In this document: one piece after another, positions 52,706 to 61,100 of the stretch
Position numbering within the stretch: the first letter of the stretch is position 1
How the letters are laid out: every line of letters begins with the position of its first letter
Assembly (NCBI RefSeq): GCF_029212375.1
Contig: NZ_JARGNU010000002.1
Span: forward strand, 160,160 to 224,159
Direction: 5' to 3'
DNA: 64,000 nucleotides
Source: Zhongshania sp.
GTDB lineage: Bacteria > Pseudomonadota > Gammaproteobacteria > Pseudomonadales > Spongiibacteraceae
Notes under the pieces: generated by a model
What the model saw: the letters and a program-made list of their open reading frames with translations, nothing else
Told to the model about the DNA's origin: nothing
Database searches by the model: none
Made by a program: the position numbers and the translations under genes

Positions 52706-53470
52706 ATGATAGATACTGAAAAAGCCCGCCGTTGGCGATACCGTATTGTTGCCATTGCCGCTGTTGTCATGGGTGTTAGCCCATTCGCCTATAGCGCAAA
52801 AAATTGCGATGCCAATATGCCAGTTAGCGCGCAATATACTATTCGTATTCACACGGCTAAGACTCAGGCTAACACGGTCACCAATATGGGTTTGTGGCGC
52901 AGCGGGAATAGCGTTGCAGAGCAATACCCTGCAAAAAAAGTCACCGAAATATGGGAGCGAAATCACGTTAATACCATAAAGCTAAACCGCTATTTTGACG
53001 CCCATGAGCGTGGTATTGAATATGCCCCCAGCGATATTAAAGGCTTAAGAAATGATGATGACTGGAGCATGAAGCGCCAACTTATTGCTAATTCACTGCT
53101 TGCCAAAATGACGTTGAATAAAAAAATTGGCAAGGGCTGTGAGCGCGAAGAAATTTATACATTACACGACGATACTCAGCTCATTACACTCACATGGTTG
53201 CCCGCATCCCAGCTTGTAAAAAATTATCAGCGTGAGCTTAACGGCCAGCTCACGGTCTGGGCGCTGACGAATAAAAGTAGCGACAGTAAAATGATTAAGG
53301 CCTTCTTTGATAAGTATCTTAATTATCAAACAACCGATTACGCCGACATTGGCGACAGCGAATCGGACCCCTTCATACGAAAAATGATCAATCTCGGGTT
53401 TATTGACCACGGTAGTTCCGGTATCTACGACGCTCAGGGCAATGGCATTGGTAGCAGCCATAAGCATTAA
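52706..53470 (+). CDS. Exported hypothetical protein next to the phosphatases
   Basis: A 254-aa protein with an N-terminal signal (IVAIAAVVMGVSPFAYSA after a basic RRWRYR start). The mature part alternates strands and helices: MPVSAQYTIRIHTAKT, a VTEIWERNHVNTIKLNRYF segment, LITLTWLPASQLVKNYQ and IKAFFDKYLNYQTTDYADIGD. It has two Cys and no catalytic motif that I know. The repeated statement of a parameter-like theme (one molecule, small exported, after phosphatases) suggests a periplasmic accessory role, but this is a guess. AAGGA lies 12 nt upstream of the ATG. Confidence 0.55.
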   Translation: MIDTEKARRWRYRIVAIAAVVMGVSPFAYSAKNCDANMPVSAQYTIRIHTAKTQANTVTNMGLWRSGNSVAEQYPAKKVTEIWERNHVNTIKLNRYFDAHERGIEYAPSDIKGLRNDDDWSMKRQLIANSLLAKMTLNKKIGKGCEREEIYTLHDDTQLITLTWLPASQLVKNYQRELNGQLTVWALTNKSSDSKMIKAFFDKYLNYQTTDYADIGDSESDPFIRKMINLGFIDHGSSGIYDAQGNGIGSSHKH

Positions 53471-53528
53471 TGGTGAGCTGCGTCAGGGTTTGGATGGCGT
53501 CGTGATTAGGAATTACTGGCTGTATATT

Positions 53529-53585
53529 GACCCATATTGGTGCTTATGGTTGTTTTTGGTGCGATTTTTCGCACCCAATCGGCGC
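53529..53585 (+). promoter_or_regulatory. Two NtrC-like sites upstream of the guanidine operon
   Basis: GACCC-ATATT-GGTGC (53529-53543) and GCACC-CAATC-GGCGC (53571-53585) both resemble the NtrC pattern GCACC-N5-GGTGC, with two mismatches and one mismatch. Their centres are 42 bp apart, about four DNA turns. They lie 54-110 bp before a sigma-54-like promoter. A hairpin, GGTGCGA-TTTT-TCGCACC (53558-53575), lies between and overlaps the second site. Confidence 0.45.
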
Positions 53586-53638
53586 TATCGCCTCAGTTTA
53601 GCTCGCTTATAAGCCCTGTCAGCTAAGAATGCCGCGCT

Positions 53639-53654
53639 TGGCACGCTATGTGTA
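53639..53654 (+). promoter_or_regulatory. Sigma-54-like promoter of the guanidine operon
   Basis: TGGCACG-CTAT-GTGTA matches the -24 element (TGGCACG) perfectly. It matches the -12 element (TTGCW) in three of five positions, with T in place of the usual C. The start would be near 53665, 40 bp before the riboswitch. A nitrogen-limited promoter fits a guanidine catabolic operon. Confidence 0.45.
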
Positions 53655-53704
53655 TAGTGTCTTGTGTCCGCACTCTTGGTGGTATTGGACACGACACAAA
53701 AAAT

Positions 53705-53830
53705 GGAAAGCTAGGGTTCCGGTTGCCGCACTAAGTCAGTGAGGGCAACGACTGGTCCGAGAGCTTTCGACCTTTAGAGTAAGCAGCTTGGCTGCAAAAA
53801 GGTTACACGGCGGGACAAAAGCCCGGGAGA
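53705..53830 (+). promoter_or_regulatory. Guanidine-I (ykkC) riboswitch
   Basis: All hallmark motifs are present in order: the P1 arm GAAAGCT (53706-53712) closing with AGCTTTC (53762-53768), CTAGGGTTCCG, ACTGGTCCGAGAG, and ACACGGCGGGACAAAAGCCC ending in GGGAGA (53806-53830). This class binds guanidinium and turns on guanidine transport and breakdown genes, matching the genes that follow. The aptamer 3' end is 62 bp before the first ATG. Confidence 0.93.
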
Positions 53831-53873
53831 CGAACGGCGATATGCGCCAGGAGTGCTCTATGCAACTGTGTAA

Positions 53874-53887
53874 AACCTCTGGAGGTT
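53874..53887 (+). promoter_or_regulatory. Hairpin that hides the ribosome site, probable riboswitch output
   Basis: AACCTC (53874-53879) pairs with GAGGTT (53882-53887), and the stem contains the Shine-Dalgarno GGAGG (53881-53885) of the first gene. There is no T-run after the aptamer, so the riboswitch probably acts on translation. Another small stem (GGCG-ATATG-CGCC at about 53836-53848) sits between the aptamer and this hairpin. Confidence 0.6.
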
Positions 53888-53892
53888 CAACG

Positions 53893-54936
53893 ATGAAGCG
53901 ACTTTCCGCTTTACTGCTTACACTCACATTCTCTTCGTTTTCTGCTGCAGCTACCGATAGCTTTAAGGTGTGTTGGTCAATTTATGTTGGTTGGATGCCT
54001 TGGGGCTACGCCGCCGAGCAGAAAATTATGGATAAGTGGGCCAAAAAGTACGACCTCGATATTGAGGTAGTACAAATCAACGATTACATCGAATCCATTA
54101 ACCAATATACCACGGGTGAATTTGCCGCCTGCGCCATGACCAATATGGATGCACTGACCATACCCGCTGCCGGTGGTGTCGATAGCACGGCCTTGATTGT
54201 TGGCGACTTTTCTAACGGCAATGACGGTGTAGTCTTAAAAGGCTCCGACAAACTCAAAGACATTAAAGGTCAGCGCGTAAATTTGGTTGAGCTGAGCGTT
54301 TCTCACTACCTGCTCGCTCGCGGTTTAGAGAGCGTGGGCATGAGCGAGTCAGACGTTACGGTGGTAAACACCTCCGACGCTGATATGGTTGCCGTGTTCC
54401 CCACCGCAGGCGTGACTTCAGTTGCTACTTGGAATCCGCTGCTCAGCGAAATTATGACTATGCCGGGCGCCAATAAGGTTTTTGATTCCTCGCAAATTCC
54501 AGGTGAAATAATCGACTTAATGGTTATTAACACCGAGGTCTTGAAAGCCAATCCGAAACTGGGCAAAGCATTGACCGGCGCATGGTATGAAATCATGGCC
54601 ACCATGAGCGCCAAGGATAAAACCGGAATTACAGCGCGCACTACCATGGGTGTGGCATCGGGCACCGATTTAGCCGGTTACGAAGCCCAGTTGGCGAGTA
54701 CCCAAATGTTTTACACGCCCGCAGAAGCAGTTGCCTTTACCAAGAGTGCGGCCTTAAAAACCACCATGAAGAATGTGGCGGAATTCTCCTTTGCCCACGG
54801 CTTGCTGGGTGACGGTGCACCCGACGCTGGCTTTATCGGCATTGAAACCCCATCTGGTGTTTATGGTAACAAAGCCAATATCAAATTCCGTTTTGACCCC
54901 AGCTATATGCAAATGGCGGCAGACGGCAAACTGTAA
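53893..54936 (+). CDS. ABC transporter substrate-binding protein, guanidine-operon type (NitT/TauT-like)
   Basis: A 347-aa periplasmic binding protein. The signal peptide is MKRLSALLLTLTFSSFSAAA, then SFKVCWSIYVGWMPWGYAAE. It has a NitT/TauT-like fold (INQYTTGEFAACAMTNMDAL, a VNLVELSVSHYLLARGLESVG segment and IDLMVINTEVLKANPKL) and is often named a putative urea ABC transporter component. After a guanidine-I riboswitch its ligand is more likely guanidine. The ATG at 53893 has GGAGG 7 nt upstream, held in a hairpin; the in-frame sequence before it lies inside the riboswitch. Confidence 0.88.
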   Translation: MKRLSALLLTLTFSSFSAAATDSFKVCWSIYVGWMPWGYAAEQKIMDKWAKKYDLDIEVVQINDYIESINQYTTGEFAACAMTNMDALTIPAAGGVDSTALIVGDFSNGNDGVVLKGSDKLKDIKGQRVNLVELSVSHYLLARGLESVGMSESDVTVVNTSDADMVAVFPTAGVTSVATWNPLLSEIMTMPGANKVFDSSQIPGEIIDLMVINTEVLKANPKLGKALTGAWYEIMATMSAKDKTGITARTTMGVASGTDLAGYEAQLASTQMFYTPAEAVAFTKSAALKTTMKNVAEFSFAHGLLGDGAPDAGFIGIETPSGVYGNKANIKFRFDPSYMQMAADGKL

Positions 54937-55029
54937 ATCTCGCGTTTGACGAGATCACCCTCCAACAACAGGGAGGGAGACTAAGCCTGTAGATTACGGG
55001 TAACAACAATCAGGCGCAGGGATGCGCCT
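54937..55029 (+). other. Three stem-loops between the binding protein and permease genes
   Basis: ATCTCG (54937-54942) with 54950-54955, CCCTCC (54958-54963) with 54971-54976, and AGGCGCA (55012-55018) with 55023-55029 are perfect stems in the 149-bp gap. Such structures often protect the binding-protein mRNA so that it is more abundant than the permease. No T-run is present. Confidence 0.5.
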
Positions 55030-55085
55030 ACCTTCAACCACCTTTCGCTTTGCCAACAGCGTATGCACTCGGGTTTAGCAAATTT

Positions 55086-55910
55086 ATGAAACGACTGATC
55101 AATGTACGACCCAGTCGAGTATGGCGGATTGGTCTAGCCCTACTGCCTTTTGCAGTGATTTTACTGCTGTATATCTCGGCATCTGACGCGCGGCTTGCTG
55201 AAAACCCCCAAGACAAATTACTGCCGAGCTTCACCCAAATGGGCGATGCCATTAATCGCTTGGCCTTTGAACCCAGCAAGCGCAGCGGCGACTATTTGTT
55301 TTGGCAAGACACCCTAAGCAGTCTGCGCCGCTTGGGCATTGGTATGGCAATAGCCGCGTCTCTGGGTATGTTATTCGGTTTGCTGACCGGCGCCTTGCCG
55401 GTCGTCAATGCCAGCTTTGCACCGCTGCTTACCGTGGTATCGTTGGTGCCGCCAATGGCCTTGTTGCCAGTATTGTTTATCGTGTTTGGCTTGGGCGAGG
55501 TGTCTAAAGTCGCCTTGATCGCCATTGGTATTACCCCGTTTATCGCCCGCGATATTCAAAAGCGCAGCTTAGAAATTCCCCGTGAGCAACTCGTCAAAGC
55601 CCAAACCTTGGGTGCCAATAGTTGGCAAATTATTGTGCGGGTGTTAATTCCGCAATTGCTGCCGCGCTTGATAGATGCAGTGCGCTTGTCCTTGGGCTCG
55701 GCGTGGTTATTCCTAATTGCCGCTGAGGCCATCGCCTCGACTGACGGCTTGGGCTACCGCGTGTTTTTAGTGCGGCGCTATTTATCTATGGATGTGATTC
55801 TGCCCTATGTGGCGTGGATTGCCTTGCTGGCCTTTATTATCGATTACGCCCTCGCCAAACTCAGCGCCGTTGCCTTCCCTTGGCATGCCCAGCAGGAGGG
55901 CAAGTCATGA
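55086..55910 (+). CDS. ABC transporter permease, guanidine-operon type
   Basis: A 274-aa inner-membrane protein with about six helices. It is of the SsuC/TauC/NrtB type: LRRLGIGMAIAASLGMLFGLLTG, then PPMALLPVLFIVFGLGEVSKVALI and the cytoplasmic EAA loop (EIPREQLVKAQTLGANSWQII). The ATG at 55086 is chosen; a TTG at 55050 in the same frame lacks a ribosome site. It overlaps the ATPase start by ATGA. Confidence 0.9.
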   Translation: MKRLINVRPSRVWRIGLALLPFAVILLLYISASDARLAENPQDKLLPSFTQMGDAINRLAFEPSKRSGDYLFWQDTLSSLRRLGIGMAIAASLGMLFGLLTGALPVVNASFAPLLTVVSLVPPMALLPVLFIVFGLGEVSKVALIAIGITPFIARDIQKRSLEIPREQLVKAQTLGANSWQIIVRVLIPQLLPRLIDAVRLSLGSAWLFLIAAEAIASTDGLGYRVFLVRRYLSMDVILPYVAWIALLAFIIDYALAKLSAVAFPWHAQQEGKS

Positions 55911-56683
55911 TTGAAATTCGCAATGTTTGGAAACGCTTCGACGACAACATTATTTTGGAAAATATTTCGGCCACGGTAAAAGAAGGTGAGTTCGTTACCC
56001 TGGTTGGTGCCTCTGGCTGCGGTAAAAGCACTTTTTTGCGGATGCTACTGGGCACTGATTCGCCGTCGCAAGGCAGTATTTTGCTAGACGGCAAAGCAAT
56101 ACCGAGCGAACCCGATTCGGGTCGCGGTGTGGTATTTCAGCAGTACTCGGTTTTTCCGCACTTAACGGTATTGGAAAACGTGGTGATCGCCCGCGCCTTT
56201 GAGCGCAGCAGACTGGGCTTTTTATGGGGCGCAGCGAAGAAAACCGCGCGGGAAGAGGCTGCTGAACTGCTTAATATTGTTGGCTTAAGTCACATGTTGC
56301 ATCGCTACCCAGATGAACTTTCTGGGGGCATGCGTCAGCGCTTGGCCATTGCTCAAGCCCTTATTTTAAAGCCGCGCATTTTATTATTAGACGAACCCTT
56401 TGGTGCCCTCGACCCCGGTATTCGCGCCGACATGCACGAGCTGGTTTTAAATTTGTGGCGCAAGCACAAACTCACCGTGTTTATGGTCACCCACGATCTA
56501 AAAGAAGGTTTTCACCTTGGCACCCGCCTGTGGGTATTCGACAAACTGCGGGTCGACCCACAGGCCCCCAATGCCTATGGCGCAGGTATTACCTACGACC
56601 TGCCGGTCGGCGCCTGCGAACCAGAATTACTTGAAGAAATAGACGGGAGTCTGTCTGCCAATAAGCAGGCGGAGGAAATATAG
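55907..56683 (+). CDS. ABC transporter ATP-binding protein, guanidine-operon type
   Basis: A 258-aa ATPase. Walker A is VGASGCGKSTFLRM, the Q-loop VFQQYSVFPHLTV, the signature LSGGMRQRLAIAQAL, Walker B ILLLDEPFGALD and the switch His in VTHDLKEGF. It drives the importer with the preceding permease. The ATG at 55907 overlaps the permease stop; the longer frame is a shadow of the permease gene. Confidence 0.93.
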   Translation: MIEIRNVWKRFDDNIILENISATVKEGEFVTLVGASGCGKSTFLRMLLGTDSPSQGSILLDGKAIPSEPDSGRGVVFQQYSVFPHLTVLENVVIARAFERSRLGFLWGAAKKTAREEAAELLNIVGLSHMLHRYPDELSGGMRQRLAIAQALILKPRILLLDEPFGALDPGIRADMHELVLNLWRKHKLTVFMVTHDLKEGFHLGTRLWVFDKLRVDPQAPNAYGAGITYDLPVGACEPELLEEIDGSLSANKQAEEI

Positions 56684-56685
56684 CA

Positions 56686-57396
56686 ATGCAAAATTACACA
56701 ACAGAATTAGCGCCAGGTGGCCACTGGTCACTGGAGCTGCGGCGGGGTACGCAACTGACCCTGCGGGATTTAAGCGGTGCTAGCAATGTAGGAATGTTGT
56801 TTTACAACCCCCGCAATTTACTGGAACGCTATAACGCCCCCGACACGCTCAAGTGCCAGCACACCTTTAAATTAACTCAGGGCCATTGCCTGTACTCGGA
56901 TATGGGCAGAATTTTTGCATCAATTACCGCAGACAGTTTTGGCTGGCACGACACGGTGTGTGGTAATAGCCACGCCAGTCATATTGCCGAGAAATGGGGC
57001 GCGCGGGACTACCAAACTGACCGCAACGACTGGCACCAAAATGGCTACGATGCTTTTCTGGTCGAGCTGGCCAAATACGGTTTAGGCGCCGCAGACATGG
57101 CGGCTAATCTCAATTGGTTTAGCAAAGTGATGACCGACGCCGAGGGCAATTTGGCCTTGGCGCCGTCGGGCAGCAATATTGGCGACACGGTCACCCTGCG
57201 CTTTGAAATGGATACTTTGGTGCTACTGCATAGCTGCCCGCATCCCTATAGCAAGGCAGAGACATATCCCAAACACCGCATTGGTATCGAGCTTGGTTTG
57301 GCCGCCGCCGTTGCCGAGGATGACGAATGCCTAAACCACTGCCCAGAAAATGCGCGGGGTTTTGCCAATAACGCCCTGTATTACTTGGGCGCCTAA
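56686..57396 (+). CDS. Urea carboxylase-associated protein 1 (DUF1989), likely carboxyguanidine deiminase subunit
   Basis: A 236-aa protein of the UAAP1/DUF1989 family. It starts 2 bp after the ATPase. Conserved parts are LTLRDLSGASNVGMLFYNP, the YSDMGRIFASITADSFGWHD region with His/Asp, and NLNWFSKVMTDAEGN. In guanidine-I-controlled operons the two paralogues together (CgdAB) turn carboxyguanidine into allophanate and ammonia. Which of the two is CgdA is not clear from the sequence. Confidence 0.85.
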   Translation: MQNYTTELAPGGHWSLELRRGTQLTLRDLSGASNVGMLFYNPRNLLERYNAPDTLKCQHTFKLTQGHCLYSDMGRIFASITADSFGWHDTVCGNSHASHIAEKWGARDYQTDRNDWHQNGYDAFLVELAKYGLGAADMAANLNWFSKVMTDAEGNLALAPSGSNIGDTVTLRFEMDTLVLLHSCPHPYSKAETYPKHRIGIELGLAAAVAEDDECLNHCPENARGFANNALYYLGA

Positions 57397-57411
57397 GGCG
57401 GAGGATTGAAG

Positions 57412-58053
57412 ATGATTAAAACAAGTCAATTACAGGCCGACACCGCCGTATTTTCGATGACCGTCGGCGCAGGCGATTACTATCTTGGCAAAGTCAGCGC
57501 CGGACAAACTTTTCGGATTTTAGATTTAGAAGGCAACCAAGCCGCAGACACCTTGTTTTATAGCGCGGCGAATCCCAGTGAGCGCTATAGCGCGACCGAT
57601 ACCATTCGCGAACAGGGCAATGTCTACCTCACTGCTGGCTCAATTTTGCGCAGCAATGAAAACCGCGCCATGCTCGAAATTGTCGCCGACACCTGCGGGC
57701 GCCACGACACCCTGGGCGGCGCCTGCGCCACCGAGAGCAATACCGTGCGCTACGATTTAGAAAAGCGCTGCATGCACGCCTGCCGCGACAGCTGGATGCT
57801 GGCCATTGCCGAAAAGCCCGAGTACGGTTTAAGCAAACGCGACATCAGTCATAACATTAATTTCTTTATGAACGTGCCGGTAACCGAAGCGGGCGGACTG
57901 AGCTTTGCCGACGGTATTTCTGCGCCAGGCAAATACGTGGAGCTAAAAGCGCTGATGGATATCTATGTGCTGATCTCCAACTGCCCGCAATTAAACAACC
58001 CCTGCAACGCCTATAACCCAACGCCAATTGAATACCTCGTTTGGAATGCTTAA
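57412..58053 (+). CDS. Urea carboxylase-associated protein 2 (DUF1989), likely carboxyguanidine deiminase subunit
   Basis: A 213-aa paralogue of the preceding protein: [28 protein letters not shown] turn, [12 protein letters not shown] with conserved His/Asp/Cys, and [14 protein letters not shown]. The ATG at 57412 follows GGAGG by 7 nt; a TTG two codons earlier is less likely. The two subunits are thought to form the heteromeric deiminase that feeds allophanate hydrolase. Confidence 0.85.
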   Translation: MIKTSQLQADTAVFSMTVGAGDYYLGKVSAGQTFRILDLEGNQAADTLFYSAANPSERYSATDTIREQGNVYLTAGSILRSNENRAMLEIVADTCGRHDTLGGACATESNTVRYDLEKRCMHACRDSWMLAIAEKPEYGLSKRDISHNINFFMNVPVTEAGGLSFADGISAPGKYVELKALMDIYVLISNCPQLNNPCNAYNPTPIEYLVWNA

Positions 58054-58060
58054 GCACAAC

Positions 58061-58093
58061 GTCAGACGCCCGACGTCCGGCATCTGACTTTTT
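58061..58093 (+). terminator. Intrinsic terminator-like attenuator inside the guanidine operon
   Basis: GTCAGA-C-GCC (58061-58070) pairs with GGC-A-TCTGAC (58079-58088) apart from one mismatch, followed by TTTTT (58089-58093). It lies 62 bp before the carboxylase. It could lower expression of the large downstream enzymes relative to the importer. A further stem (CAGTGG/CCACTG) lies near 58103-58118. Confidence 0.55.
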
Positions 58094-58155
58094 AAATCAC
58101 TTCAGTGGACGGCCACTGTCGTAAAGTGCCACGGGACGGCCCGTAAAGGATTGCT

Positions 58156-61100
58156 ATGTTCACTAAAGTCTTGATTGCCAATCGCGGCGCGATTGCCACA
58201 CGGATTATTCGCAGCCTTAAAGAGCTCGATGTTATTGCGGTGGCGGTGTATGCCGAAGCCGATGCGCGCAGCATGCATGTGCGCAATGCCGATGAAGCCT
58301 ATAGCCTTGGCGAGGGTGGCGCCGCCGAAACGTATCTCGACGCCGCTAAAATTTTAGCCATTGCCAAAGCCTGTGGCGCCGAGGCTATTCATCCAGGCTA
58401 CGGATTTCTCAGCGAAAACGCCGGTTTTGTCGCGGCCTGCGAAGCCGCCAATATCGCCTTTATTGGCCCAACTGCCGAGCAAATGCAAAGCTTTGGTCTA
58501 AAGCACCGCGCGCGGGATATTGCCGAAGGCGTGGGTGTACCACTACCGCCAGGCACCGGCTTATTGGCCGACCTTGAAACGGCAGTTAGCGAAGCGGCGG
58601 CCATTGGCTACCCCATTATTCTTAAGAGCACCGCAGGCGGCGGCGGTATTGGTATGCAGATCTGCCATAGCGAAGCCGAGCTACGCGGCAGTTTTGATAA
58701 AGTAAAAAAACTCGGCAGCAATAATTTTGCCGACGACAGTGTGTTTCTAGAGAAATTTATTGCCCGCGCGCGGCATATCGAAGTGCAGGTTTTTGGCGAC
58801 GGCGAAGGTCAGGTGGTGGCCATCGGCGAGCGGGATTGCTCTGCCCAGCGCCGCAACCAAAAAGTGGTAGAAGAATGTCCCGCGCCTAATTTACCCGACA
58901 GCGTGCGCCAGCGCTTGTATTCACTTTCCGAAAAATTATTGGCCGCGGTGAACTACCGCAATGCGGGCACCGTAGAATTTATTTACGACCCCGACACCGA
59001 GCAATTTTATTTTTTAGAAGTGAATACCCGCCTGCAAGTAGAGCACGGCGTGACCGAAGCGGTGTGGGGCGTAGACTTAGTTAAGTGGATGCTGATGCAA
59101 GCCAGCGGCGATTTACCCGAGTTAGATCAGCTGCGCAGCGGCTTATCTGCCAAGGGCCACGCCGTGCAAGTGCGGGTGTATGCAGAAGACCCTTACAAGC
59201 AGTTTCAACCTTGCGCAGGGCTGCTGAGCAAGGTCGCGTTTCCGGTGGCTGACGGTTTGCGTATTGACCATTGGCTAGACAGCGGCTTAGAAGTGTCGCC
59301 GTATTTTGACCCCATGCTGGCCAAAGTTATTTTCCATGGCGACAACCGCGAAGCGGCGCTTGCGGGCTTGCGCACCGCGCTGGCCGACACCGAACTCTAC
59401 GGCATTGTCACCAACCGCGATTATTTGCGCGCCTTGCTCAACGACAGCGTGCTAATCAGCGGCCAGCTTACTACTCGCTATTTAAATGATTTTAGCTGGC
59501 AGCCACGGCGTATAGATGTGGTGCAAGCCGGCACCCAAACCACCGTGCAGGACTACCCCGCAAGGCTGGGCTACTGGAATGTTGGTGTGCCGCCGTCCGG
59601 CCCCTTCGACAGCTATTCCTTCCGTATGGCCAATTGTGTATTGGGCAATGATCCTCGCGCAGCGGGTTTGGAAATCACCCTGCAGGGCCCAAGCTTATTA
59701 TTTAGTGTGGATACTCAGGTGGTGATTGGCGGCGCCGAAATTCCGGTAACAATTGATGGCCAGCCCCTTAGCTGTCAGCATTTTTGTGCAGATACCCACG
59801 TCATAGATCCTAAGGGCGAAGCAGCCTCGGCGCTGTGGCAGGTTATTAATATTAAAGCGGGGCAAACCTTGGCCTTGGGTCGCATTGTGGCCGGTGCGCG
59901 CGCCTATTTGGCGGTGGCGGGGGGAATTCAATGCCCCGAATATTTAGGCTCGCGGTCTACCTTCACCTTGGGTCAGTTTGGTGGTCACAGTGGTCGCGCG
60001 CTGCGGGTTGGCGATGTGTTATCGCTGTGTGAAGCGGCGCCAAACAATAGCGTTGCGCCGCGGCCATTGCCAAATGTTCTTAAACCAGCGATTGGTAACA
60101 ACTGGGAATTGCGGGTGATTTACGGCCCCCACGGCGCGCCAGACTTTTTTACCGATGACGATATTAACGAATTTTTTGCGGCGAGCTGGGAAGTGCACTA
60201 CAACTCGAGTCGCACCGGTGTGCGTTTGATTGGCCCCAAGCCAAGCTGGGCGCGGAGCAGCGGCGGCGAAGCCGGTATGCACCCGTCGAATATTCACGAC
60301 AATGCCTATGCCTTTGGCACCGTCGATTTTACCGGTGATATGCCGGTTATTCTCGGCCCCGACGGCCCCTCACTGGGGGGCTTTGTTTGCCCCGCCACGG
60401 TAATTACCGCCGATCTCTGGAAGCTCGGCCAGCTCCGCGCTGGTGACAAAATCCGTTTTGTGGCGGTGAGTGTGAACGACGCTGTGGCCGCCGAGAAATT
60501 TCAGCGCCTGACCTTAAGCGATATGTCGCCACCTGGCCCCGATGCCTACCCCTTGACGACTTTGCCATCGCCTATAGTGCGGCAGCTAAGTGCCGACGAG
60601 GTTGGCGATGATGTGGTTTACCGCGTTGCTGGTGATCATTTTTTACTGGTGGAATACGGCGCCCAAGAACTGGATATTCGCCTGCGCTTTCGCGCCCACG
60701 CCTTAATGCAGTATTTGCAGCAAAACCCAATTGCCGGCGTAATCGAGCTCACACCTGGCATACGCTCGCTGCAACTGCACTACGATTCCATGAAAATTAG
60801 CTTGGCTGCAGTGCTAGATAAATTAGTGGCGGCAGAAGCGTATTTGTCTAAGCAACTGGAACACCTCAATGTGCCGTCGCGCACAGTGTATTTACCGCTG
60901 AGCTGGGACGATGCCGCCTGCCAATTGGCCATTGAAAAATACCAGCAATCGGTGCGTGAAAATGCACCGTGGTGCCCAAGCAATTTAGAGTTTATTCGTC
61001 GCATAAATGGCCTCGACGATATCGCAGCGGTGAAGGATATTGTCTTTAACGCGGCGTATTTGGTAATGGGCTTGGGCGATGTGTATTTAGGCGCGCCAGT

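Noticed and set aside
53558..53575. GGTGCGA-TTTT-TCGCACC as an NtrC site
   Set aside because: The half-sites are in the reverse order of the NtrC pattern (GCACC first, then GGTGC). It is more likely a plain hairpin.
53664..53692. GTGTCC-N17-GGACAC as an operator
   Set aside because: It is only a 6-bp arm with a wide spacer. It may form a weak 5' hairpin of the mRNA but is not distinctive enough to call.
53788..53892. Longer N-terminus for the guanidine binding protein
   Set aside because: The extension lies within the riboswitch, and the ATG at 53893 has both a ribosome site and a signal peptide directly after it.
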